From: Candidatus Heimdallarchaeota archaeon
GTDB lineage: Archaea > Asgardarchaeota > Heimdallarchaeia > JABLTI01
DNA length: 16,971 bases
Assembly: GCA_023128635.1 (NCBI GenBank)
Contig: JAGMDP010000077.1
Location: 1 to 16,971 of the forward strand
Direction of reading: 5' to 3'
Below, piece after piece: positions 1 through 6,221 of this stretch (within the stretch, counting starts at the first letter, position 1; each line of letters begins with the position of its first letter). The notes beneath the pieces are model-generated. The model was not told where the DNA came from, did not search any database, and was given only the letters and a program-made list of their open reading frames with translations. The position numbers and the translations under genes were made by a program.

Positions 1-405
1 GATTTTATCTGCATTCAAGTCTAAGATGCATAATCCAGTATATACTTCATGGATGTTACCAAGTAGTTTTTGAAGCATGCTTACTGCTTCTTTCTTCGAT
101 TTTGGTTTTCCAATGATTTCGTTTTCTAAAACTACTATTGTATCTGCCCCTATAACTAGAGTATCGTTTTTCTTCTTAGCTGGCAGAATCTTTGAGACAC
201 AACTTGCTTTTTGGTATGCTAATTCGAGAATCATTTGTTCGATTGTTTTCGGAGTAATCTTTTGCTTCATATCAGGTTTAGACTTCTCCTCAACTCGTAT
301 TTGTTTCTCATCTTCCTTACAAGGGATAACTTCATGTTCAATTCCTAATAAATTTAGGAGTTCATGTCTTCTGTGAGAAGCTGATGCAAGAATAATTTTT
401 TTCAT
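1..405 (-). CDS. maf: Maf family nucleotide pyrophosphatase (partial, N-terminal 135 residues)
   Basis: Reading the minus strand from the ATG at 405-403 gives 135 codons open to the left edge, so the C-terminal third is missing. The protein starts MKKIILASASHRRHELLNLL, the Maf N-terminal signature (ASxSxRRxELL), with His where Pro is usual. It continues with VIGADTIVV and GKPKSKKEA, then a MLQKLLG...HEVYTGL segment that lines up with the Maf active-site region (Asp of GADT, Lys of GKP). Family members are house-cleaning NTP/dNTP pyrophosphatases of about 190-200 residues that remove modified or non-canonical nucleotides in the cytoplasm. An insertion-like, charged stretch (about residues 30-55) precedes the GADT motif. 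The gene is divergent from the gene at 594, with 188 nt between them. Substrate preference cannot be read from this fragment. The open frame on the opposite strand (77-376) is a shadow. Confidence 0.92.
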   Translation of the reverse strand, partial: MKKIILASASHRRHELLNLLGIEHEVIPCKEDEKQIRVEEKSKPDMKQKITPKTIEQMILELAYQKASCVSKILPAKKKNDTLVIGADTIVVLENEIIGKPKSKKEAVSMLQKLLGNIHEVYTGLCILDLNADKI

Positions 406-593
406 TTTCGTCTACCTAATTAATGTAATTCATAAGTAAATCTTGTTTTAATAATATTATTCTCGTTCAGAGATATTTTTATTACTGATTCAAGAAGATT
501 TTTCAATAAGAAGGATGCCAAATTATTATTATTAAGAAAAATCATAATTAGTAATAGCAACATTTTCACTATTATTAAATCGGAGTTGTGTTC

Positions 594-2177
594 TTGTCAA
601 AGAAAGCTATAAAGTATGAGAAACTGGATAAAAGATACATTGCATCATTACTGGAGGCTTTAGAAGAACGCAAAGCAAAAGCTGAAATCGATTCTCAGTT
701 ATATCAGAAATTGAAAGATCAATATATTACAGCCTATGAAAAAGCATCTGATCGTTCCATTATTCGTGAAGGTTTTGTTACCTTACAAGCAATAGCTCCA
801 GATCCTGATATAATTAGATCTTCAGTTAAGCAGTTATTAACACGTATTCAAGATATTGTAAAAGAACAAAAGAAAATTGAAGCGCGTTTTGGGAAACTGG
901 ATGATTTACTAAAAGAAGGAAAAGTCTCTGAAAATGTTTATCGGAGTAAGAGAAAGGAGTATGAACTTCTCATTATGAAAATTGAAGATCAGAAGCAAGC
1001 TCTGATCTATGGGATTCCTGACTCTTTAGAAATTATCCAAGAAATGAATGAGGGTTTGATTGAACGAATTGAGGAACTTGCTGTAAGATCTGCAGTAGAA
1101 TCAGTTAAAGATTCTGCAGCAGAAAAGCAAAGATTGGAAAAAATAAAGAAAGATATTATGTATGCTGCAAAAGAGCTTACAAAATTAACAAAACAAGAAT
1201 TCAAATCTGATGAGTGGTTAGTTCATAAAAAACCTAAAGTTATCGCAGATATAAAACCGTTAAGACAAGAGGTAACACAACCTGGAGAAACAAGGACCGC
1301 TGTTAGAGATGAAATCGAACCTTTGAAACCTCCCCCTGGAATGACTGTATGGGCTAAATGGAAAGGAATTACCATCGGGAAACTTGTTGGTGAACTTAAA
1401 CTTGTAGGTGGGCATTTCGCAATCATCGCAACAGATAGACCATCTCTAGCAATTATTCGTGATTTTGCATTAACCGGTCCTTCTAGATTGAGAAGTTCCA
1501 CAAATCCTAAAGTAATTGAAAATCGTTTGAAAAAATCGATAATGGATACTTTTAATGTTGACCAAGCCGAAGCATTACTACCTGAACAAATGATTAATTA
1601 TGCAATTAGAAACAAAATCGGTGTAGATTTATTAAGACTGATGAATTCTTATTATGCTTCTGTTGGAAAAGGAGCAGTGAATATCTCAACTGATGAAATA
1701 TTGATCAATGATAATGCTCAGGTTCTAACTTTAGCTGAGAATGTTGGTTTGCTAGGAAGAAGAGTGTTAGCTCCTGATAGAACACTGATAGGAGTTATTC
1801 ATGAATTGTATTATGACTCATCAACTTCCCAACTTTATGCTTTCTCTTTCAAAGGTGTTCCCCCTGCAGTGATTAGAAAAATCTATCGGGATGTTCATAA
1901 TAGAACAATGACTGATGGGACTTTCAGCGAATTCCGAAATGAAGTCGCTAAAAAATTATCAATTCCAATTTACGAAGCGTTAACCCCTTCGAGTATTTTG
2001 AGATATACACTAATGAGTGGGATGATTTCCAGTTTAAATCAACTTGTTACTTTACTTGAAAGCATGAATCCCAGAATTTCTAAAGCATCTGATATAACTT
2101 CTATCACTTCACAAGGAATTTCTTTGTCAAGATTTCCACAGAATGCTCTCCCGCGTATTGAAATTTTAGAATATTAG
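594..2177 (+). CDS. Coiled-coil protein with PRC-barrel-like segments, function unknown
   Basis: I do not recognise this 527-residue protein by name. The start chosen is TTG at 594, because GGAG at 582-585 lies 8 nt upstream of it; the GTG at 588 would leave only 2 nt. Residues about 1-210 are highly charged and helical, predicted coiled coil, with two helical-hairpin motifs of the 'GK(V/I)S...Y...L...Y' kind (near residues 30-55, and around LLKEGKVSENVYRSKRKEYE near 105-125). A Pro-rich linker follows (about 235-250, EPLKPPPG). Two beta-rich segments look PRC-barrel-like: about 250-285 (VWAKWKGITIGKLVGELKLV) and about 385-425 (GRRVLAPDRTLIGVIHELYY). No signal peptide or membrane segment is visible. 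Coiled coil plus PRC barrel is the architecture of the archaeal division protein CdvA, but there the barrel is N-terminal, so this is at most a distant parallel. Confidence 0.85.
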   Translation: MSKKAIKYEKLDKRYIASLLEALEERKAKAEIDSQLYQKLKDQYITAYEKASDRSIIREGFVTLQAIAPDPDIIRSSVKQLLTRIQDIVKEQKKIEARFGKLDDLLKEGKVSENVYRSKRKEYELLIMKIEDQKQALIYGIPDSLEIIQEMNEGLIERIEELAVRSAVESVKDSAAEKQRLEKIKKDIMYAAKELTKLTKQEFKSDEWLVHKKPKVIADIKPLRQEVTQPGETRTAVRDEIEPLKPPPGMTVWAKWKGITIGKLVGELKLVGGHFAIIATDRPSLAIIRDFALTGPSRLRSSTNPKVIENRLKKSIMDTFNVDQAEALLPEQMINYAIRNKIGVDLLRLMNSYYASVGKGAVNISTDEILINDNAQVLTLAENVGLLGRRVLAPDRTLIGVIHELYYDSSTSQLYAFSFKGVPPAVIRKIYRDVHNRTMTDGTFSEFRNEVAKKLSIPIYEALTPSSILRYTLMSGMISSLNQLVTLLESMNPRISKASDITSITSQGISLSRFPQNALPRIEILEY

Positions 2178-2209
2178 TTGATTTATTTATATTTTAATTA
2201 AAATTAATA

Positions 2210-2270
2210 GGGGGAGGGAGGCCCCTCGACCATGAGAGAAAAAAACAAGTTTCTTTTTTGGTCAAGAGGC
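2210..2270 (+). other. GC-rich hairpin element, possible small structured RNA or bidirectional terminator
   Basis: In an otherwise AT-rich gap between convergent genes, a G-run (2210-2221) leads into an inverted repeat. The 11-nt arms at 2221-2231 and 2260-2270 match at 9 of 11 positions. Inner pairing continues (2232-2241 with 2250-2259, with one mismatch and two G:T wobbles), giving a nearly continuous 21-bp stem with an 8-nt loop. A competing 5-bp GC stem (GAGGG 2214-2218 with CCCTC 2223-2227) uses part of the same arm. A TATA-like box (TTTATAT, 2186-2192) sits about 25 nt before the G-run, where an archaeal promoter would place a transcript start. A 34-codon ORF (2232-2336) overlaps it and is probably incidental. 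Whether this is an RNA gene or a terminator serving both flanking genes cannot be decided from sequence alone. Apart from this element I see nothing in the 2178-2389 gap. Confidence 0.45.
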
Positions 2271-2389
2271 GAGAGAATAATTCATAAACAGATAAATAAA
2301 GCTTACTACTGTTGCAATAAAAAAATTTTTAGTTAAATAGAACGCTAAAAAAATAAAAATTTGTTTTTCTTTATATAATTCTCTAAAAC

Positions 2390-3568
2390 TTACTCACGTT
2401 TTTCTTTAGTTACTCTTGTGAAACTATCTTTTATACCGCATATGGGACAACCCAATTCCTTCAATTTTTCTATTGATTTAATTTTCTCAGTGGTTCCAAT
2501 ACGAATTAAGTGCTTATTCAAGCAACTATAAGTTCTAGTAGTTGGGTTTATTTCTCCTGTATAGATCATTTCTTTGTATTCATTTTCAATAATTGTTCTT
2601 GTGTTCGATGTCGTTACAAGAACAGAAAGAGAAGTAGTATTACCGTGCATCTCCGCACCCTCATAAAGATTGAAACCAGGAATCGTTTCTTGAATTGCTA
2701 AACCATGATTTACTACAACTTGTTGAAAATCAAACAGATCATTCGGAGCTCTATGTGCATAAGCTAAGTAGATTTTTCGTCCAATTTCTTTTTTAAGGGC
2801 TTGAATTGTTCTTGAGAGAAATAATTCTAATCCAGGGACCGTATAAGGTGGATCTGTTAAAACAGTATCAAATTGTCCCATTAATTCATCTGGAATTGGT
2901 TTCCGTAAGTCATGATTATAACATTTTATTTGATAGTTGTTTTCATCGGCAATTCTACTTATAACATCTGTTAATCTCAAATCAATGTCAAGAACAGAAA
3001 TTTCTGTTGATATGTCTAAAAGAGCAATAGCTAATGAAGTAAAATCATCATCACCTAAAAGAAGGATTTTTTTTCCTTCTAAATCATCATTTTGCAACAT
3101 GAAATAAGCTCTTCGTAATGCAGTAATAGGTAATCCAAAAGCTTGATCCAGACTAGTGTTTGGACTTGGTCGTTGTTCTGTGAAAGATTTTAATTTAGCT
3201 TTTATATCATCAAATTCGTATGGAAATTCTATTCTTGTTCCACTACATGTTTTACACAATAAATCATTCACAAAAGATATTTTCAACTCTTTTGTTACGA
3301 ACATTAATCCAGATTCAGTTAAAATTGCCCCTTTCTTCACTCGATCAATAAGTCCTGCATTTTCTAGTTCTTTTCGAGTAGCAGCTATTGTTGGAATTGG
3401 TAAATGAATTTTTCTTGCTAAGCTTTTTGTTCCGATAGTTCCTTGTCGATAAATTTCACGTAAAATGCTTCTTACTGCTTCCTTTCCCTCTTTCAATTGA
3501 GATTTGGAAGCAATCTCTTCCAGAATTAAAGAAGTTTTTTTTGCAAAATCTATCTCTTTCTTGTTCAT
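2390..3568 (-). CDS. bpsA: N(4)-bis(aminopropyl)spermidine synthase (branched-chain polyamine synthase)
   Basis: This 392-residue protein matches the BpsA family, which transfers aminopropyl groups from decarboxylated AdoMet to the internal nitrogen of spermidine, giving branched polyamines that bind nucleic acids. An N-terminal winged-helix-like segment (about 25-95, TIGTKSLARKIHLPIPTIAATR) is followed by a CKTC pair (105-108). Then comes a Rossmann methyltransferase-like core with GDDDFTS (172-178), the acidic nucleoside-binding strand LDIDLRL (193-199) and DPPYT (239-243). The GDDD and DPPY motifs are diagnostic of the family. The C-terminus adds a second Cys pair, CPIC (374-377), which may form a metal site with the first; this is inference. 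The protein is somewhat longer than the roughly 350 residues of the Thermococcus enzyme. The start is fixed by GGAG 5 nt upstream of the ATG. The gene follows speD by 14 nt, so the two are co-transcribed, matching their consecutive steps. Confidence 0.93.
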   Translation of the reverse strand: MNKKEIDFAKKTSLILEEIASKSQLKEGKEAVRSILREIYRQGTIGTKSLARKIHLPIPTIAATRKELENAGLIDRVKKGAILTESGLMFVTKELKISFVNDLLCKTCSGTRIEFPYEFDDIKAKLKSFTEQRPSPNTSLDQAFGLPITALRRAYFMLQNDDLEGKKILLLGDDDFTSLAIALLDISTEISVLDIDLRLTDVISRIADENNYQIKCYNHDLRKPIPDELMGQFDTVLTDPPYTVPGLELFLSRTIQALKKEIGRKIYLAYAHRAPNDLFDFQQVVVNHGLAIQETIPGFNLYEGAEMHGNTTSLSVLVTTSNTRTIIENEYKEMIYTGEINPTTRTYSCLNKHLIRIGTTEKIKSIEKLKELGCPICGIKDSFTRVTKEKRE

Positions 3569-3582
3569 TAAAACTCCAACTA

Positions 3583-3963
3583 TTACTTAATTTCACGAGG
3601 AAGTTCTTTTATAACAAAAGTCTCAGGCTTCAGAGCCTCTTTAATGTGGTTCCATGCAATATATGGATCTAGGGATTCACCACAAAGGAAAATATCTAAT
3701 GCTGCGAAACCAAATTCCGGCCAAGTATGAATTGAAATATGAGTTTCTTTAAGAATTACAATAACACTGCAACCCATAGGAGAAAATCTATGAACAGAAG
3801 CCTGTAAAACATGCGCTCCAGCTTTCTTAGCTGCTTCTGTAACGAGTGTAAGAAGAGCAGTCTCATTATTGATATCTGCTTGACATTTGTAAAGATCCAC
3901 AAGTATTTCGTTGACCTTTATTGGTTTCATTAGAGGATACTTTTTAATTTCATTTTTAGGCAT
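3583..3963 (-). CDS. speD: S-adenosylmethionine decarboxylase family protein (prokaryotic class 1), Thr in place of the pyruvoyl Ser
   Basis: The 126-residue protein has the full fold signature of the small prokaryotic AdoMet decarboxylases: HRFSPMGCSVIVILKETHIS (59-77), IHTWPEFGFAALDIFLCG (78-95), a LDPYIAW segment and the C-terminal ELPREI. These enzymes self-cleave in ESH(L/I) so that the Ser becomes a pyruvoyl cofactor. Here the codon at that position is ACT, giving K-E-T74-H-I; the Ser at 77 aligns with a different family position (Thr or Ser of L-T/S-I-H). Thr74 could still cleave to give a 2-oxobutyryl group, or the protein could be altered in activity. Length matches the family. It heads a two-gene operon with bpsA, which needs decarboxylated AdoMet, so the usual function is expected from context. 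GGAG lies 10 nt before the ATG. Paralogues acting as arginine or ornithine decarboxylases are known in this family and remain an alternative. Confidence 0.85.
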   Translation of the reverse strand: MPKNEIKKYPLMKPIKVNEILVDLYKCQADINNETALLTLVTEAAKKAGAHVLQASVHRFSPMGCSVIVILKETHISIHTWPEFGFAALDIFLCGESLDPYIAWNHIKEALKPETFVIKELPREIK

Positions 3964-3976
3964 CTGTACAATTCTC

Positions 3977-3995
3977 CAAACAAATCTGTTGTTTG
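3977..3995 (-). promoter_or_regulatory. Small perfect inverted repeat in the speD leader
   Basis: CAAACAA-N5-TTGTTTG is a perfect 7-bp inverted repeat with a 5-nt spacer, ending 13 nt before the speD start codon and adjoining its GGAG. An AT-rich TATA-like stretch lies at 4011-4032, so the repeat would fall at the start of the speD-bpsA message. It may be an operator or a weak leader hairpin. In AT-rich DNA a repeat this short can arise by chance. Confidence 0.3.
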
Positions 3996-4093
3996 TTGTA
4001 AACTCCCTTTCTAATAGTTAATTATTATTTCCTTAATTGATACGCACTTATTAGATTTGCTTAATAGTTTTGCTTTTCTTTCGCATATCAGAA

Positions 4094-4128
4094 ATATATT
4101 TAACAAAGCTACAGTCTCTCTTTGTTAA
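4094..4128 (+). promoter_or_regulatory. Putative birA promoter with overlapping operator-like inverted repeat
   Basis: A TATA-like element (ATATATTTAA, 4094-4103) lies 41-50 nt upstream of the birA ATG. Directly overlapping its end is a perfect 9-bp inverted repeat, TTAACAAAG (4100-4108) and CTTTGTTAA (4120-4128), with an 11-nt spacer. The predicted transcript start, about 26 nt after the TATA centre, falls inside the right arm. This placement is what a repressor site would look like. No regulator gene is in view, and the encoded BirA lacks a DNA-binding domain, so it would not be the repressor. Confidence 0.5.
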
Positions 4129-4143
4129 GCAATCACTAGATGG

Positions 4144-4908
4144 ATGAAAATGACCTCAAAAAGTGGAAAAATCATTGTATTTGATGAAATTGAATCAACT
4201 CAATTATTAGCTAAGGAATACATTGAGCAAGGGAAATCACATCATGGATTAGTTATTCAAGCTAAGAAACAAATACAAGGCAAAGGACGGTTAGATCGAA
4301 GTTGGGCATCTCCAATTGGTGGATTGTGGATTTCTACAATTCTGCAGAAAAAAATTCCCTTGAAGTATTTTCAAGGATTTTCAGTAAGAATAGGTTTAGC
4401 AATCTCAGATAGTCTTGAAGAATTACTTGATTTACCCTTCAGAGTTAAATGGCCAAACGATCTTTTTGTGAAAAATAAGAAGGTTGGAGGAATCCTAATA
4501 GATCTTAGTTCTCAAGATATCTTTTTGAAACATCTTATTCTTGGAATAGGGTTAAATGTAAATTTCAAACTTTCATCTTTATCAGAGGAATTACAAGAAA
4601 CAGCTACCACCATTTATCATGAAACAAAAAAAGAATTTTCACTTGAAAAAATTCGTGATGTTATTTTAGCAACTCAGAGTGCAACTGTCTTACAATTTGA
4701 AAAGGGTTTACTCCCAAATATCACTCCACTTTGGAAAGAGCGATCTGTGAGTTTTGAATCAAATATTTCAGTTCGTTTGAAAGAAAAACTAATTGAAGGT
4801 GTTGAAAAAGGCATTACCCCTTATGGTGATTTGATAATTCAGACATCCACAGGGGAAGAAATTATCTCTGTTGGAGAGATTGAGCAAGTCATAGGATTTG
4901 TGGATTAA
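4144..4908 (+). CDS. birA: Biotin-protein ligase (biotin-[acetyl-CoA-carboxylase] ligase), no HTH domain
   Basis: This 254-residue enzyme activates biotin as biotinyl-AMP and transfers it to the conserved Lys of a biotin carrier protein. It carries the catalytic-domain motifs: ST near residue 19, the biotinyl-AMP loop GKGRLDRSW (46-54) followed by ASPIGGLW, KWPND (102-106), and KKVGGILID (112-120) with the catalytic Lys113. GIGLNVNF follows, and a small C-terminal SH3-like domain is at about 210-254. There is no N-terminal winged helix, so it is a monofunctional ligase and not the bifunctional BirA repressor. The start is ATG at 4144 (a second in-frame ATG at 4150 is possible); no strong Shine-Dalgarno is visible. 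It ends 3 nt from the convergent hydrolase gene. Its obvious substrate is the carrier protein at 5743-6219 in the next operon. Confidence 0.95.
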   Translation: MKMTSKSGKIIVFDEIESTQLLAKEYIEQGKSHHGLVIQAKKQIQGKGRLDRSWASPIGGLWISTILQKKIPLKYFQGFSVRIGLAISDSLEELLDLPFRVKWPNDLFVKNKKVGGILIDLSSQDIFLKHLILGIGLNVNFKLSSLSEELQETATTIYHETKKEFSLEKIRDVILATQSATVLQFEKGLLPNITPLWKERSVSFESNISVRLKEKLIEGVEKGITPYGDLIIQTSTGEEIISVGEIEQVIGFVD

Positions 4909-4911
4909 TAC

Positions 4912-5715
4912 TCAAATCACACTAACTCTGCTATAAGCTTTCGACAAATGCAAATAAATGTGTTTTAAATTATCTATGAAGAACTCTTTGATTAAATTAA
5001 AGGTTTCAAATCTTGCAAAGTAATTTGAAAGATTATGATCAGCATTTTCCACTAATTTGAATTCCTTAGGAGATTGAGCTTTTTCAAACAATTTCTTAAT
5101 TCCTGAAAGTGGCATAAATGTATCATTTTCTCCTGCAATTATGAGTAGTGGTCTAGGACATATTCTATTAATGCAATGAAGAGGGTTATTACCTTTAATA
5201 TCTTGAACCAATTCTTCTTTTGCTCCCTCAAGAGGTAACCTAACCATACCTGTAAGAGCTAGACCTTCCATCATAGCTGTAAATTCAGGATAATTAACTA
5301 CAAAATCAAAATCAAATAGCGGTGCTTGGAGAACTACCGATGAGATTCTGGGATCTCGAGAAGCGTGACAAACAGCAATCGCCGCTCCCATACTCACACC
5401 GAGTAAGCCAATCCGTTTAGGATCAACTTTTGGATGATTTGTAAGATAAGTGATGATATAATCAAGATTTGTTAATTGCGTTTGAATTCTAAAATCACCT
5501 GTACTTTCAAAAAAACCAGTAAAATGAAAGGTAAAATATGCAATGCCTTCATCTGTTAGCATAGTTGCTAATTCTTCTTCTTTCTCAAATTTATTCGATA
5601 TTAGACCATGTGCTTTACAAACAACAGGACATCTATCAGAGCCATTATTTGGATAAAAAAACATCGCGCTCAAATTACTATTATAATATGGTATGTTGAC
5701 TATTTCCTTGATCAT
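4912..5715 (-). CDS. Alpha/beta hydrolase (serine esterase/thioesterase-like)
   Basis: The 267-residue protein has an alpha/beta-hydrolase fold of the dienelactone-hydrolase/prolyl-oligopeptidase-like type. The nucleophile elbow is G-V-S108-M-G, the acid is Asp198 in AGENDTFMP and the base is His227 in ADHNLS, so the triad is complete. The oxyanion region is KAHGLISNKFE (34-44). No signal peptide or transmembrane segment is visible, so it should act in the cytoplasm. It starts 27 nt after the BCCP gene with AGGAAG upstream of its ATG, and probably shares the accC-BCCP transcript. That context makes a thioesterase or acyl-hydrolase role for products or mis-primed intermediates of the neighbouring megasynthase plausible, but the family is too broad for the sequence to show a substrate. 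Confidence 0.85.
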   Translation of the reverse strand: MIKEIVNIPYYNSNLSAMFFYPNNGSDRCPVVCKAHGLISNKFEKEEELATMLTDEGIAYFTFHFTGFFESTGDFRIQTQLTNLDYIITYLTNHPKVDPKRIGLLGVSMGAAIAVCHASRDPRISSVVLQAPLFDFDFVVNYPEFTAMMEGLALTGMVRLPLEGAKEELVQDIKGNNPLHCINRICPRPLLIIAGENDTFMPLSGIKKLFEKAQSPKEFKLVENADHNLSNYFARFETFNLIKEFFIDNLKHIYLHLSKAYSRVSVI

Positions 5716-5742
5716 ACTTGACTATCTTCCTGTTTTTATTCG

Positions 5743-6219
5743 TTACTTTAATTTTATCTTAATCATTAATTGTCTTGATTTTACTTGATCTCCAACGCTG
5801 ATAGAAATACTGTCGATTACACCTGCCATTGGTGAGAGTATTTCATTTCTCATTTTCATTGATTCTAAAACAAGTAGACATTGCTGATCTGCTACTTCAT
5901 CTCCTTCGGTCACCCTAATTTCTACAATTTTTCCGGGAATAGCTGCTCGTATGTCAGCACTTTTCCTGTGAATAGAACCTTTTCTTGTTTGTATTTGTGG
6001 GTCTGATTTAAAATCAAAATCTACAATTTTGCCATCTAATAAAATATCATTATCTCTAAATTCCACTTTCAATTCTCTGCCATTTACAAAAACTCGGTAG
6101 AATTTCCCATTGTAAATAACTTCAGGCTTAAATTGATAATTATTTACTTTGATTCCTTTCTTAGTTTGCTCTAAATCAAATTCTGACCCATGCAATCGTA
6201 CTTTATACTTCTTATCCAA
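5743..6219 (-). CDS. accB: Biotin carboxyl carrier protein of acyl-CoA carboxylase
   Basis: The carrier shuttles carboxybiotin between the biotin carboxylase and the carboxyltransferase. The biotinyl domain occupies about residues 88-158, with the attachment motif ESMKM and biotinylated Lys122, preceded by AAIPGKIVEIRVTEGDEV and followed by SPMAGVIDSISISVGDQV. The N-terminal 85 residues form a beta-rich segment that resembles the linker before BCCP in fused propionyl-/methylcrotonyl-CoA carboxylase alpha chains. I start it at the TTG of 6219-6217: a GGGAGG sits 8 nt upstream and the frame opens 2 nt after the accC stop. The longer open frame beginning at 6339 would add 40 residues that overlap accC out of frame and should be ignored. 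Result: 158 residues, translationally coupled to accC. Confidence 0.93.
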   Translation of the reverse strand: MDKKYKVRLHGSEFDLEQTKKGIKVNNYQFKPEVIYNGKFYRVFVNGRELKVEFRDNDILLDGKIVDFDFKSDPQIQTRKGSIHRKSADIRAAIPGKIVEIRVTEGDEVADQQCLLVLESMKMRNEILSPMAGVIDSISISVGDQVKSRQLMIKIKLK

Positions 6220-6221
6220 TA

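Noticed and set aside
77..376. Plus-strand open frame opposite maf
   Set aside because: The minus strand has clear Maf motifs with an ATG start; the plus-strand frame is a shadow with no recognisable features.
450..461. Perfect palindrome AATAATATTATT in the maf/coiled-coil intergenic gap
   Set aside because: Composed only of A and T in a very AT-rich stretch, so expected by chance; no second copy gives it weight.
552..574. TAATAG-N11-CTATTA inverted repeat upstream of the 594 start
   Set aside because: Only 6 bp and AT-rich; too weak to call an operator.
588..593. GTG at 588 as start of the coiled-coil gene
   Set aside because: It would leave only 2 nt to the GGAG at 582-585. The in-frame TTG at 594 has a normal 8-nt spacing.
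2232..2336. 34-codon ORF with a GGAGG about 10 nt upstream
   Set aside because: The ATG lies inside the long hairpin and the peptide is a low-complexity Lys-rich chain with no recognisable pattern; the G-run is better explained by the RNA fold. Not excluded, but unsupported.
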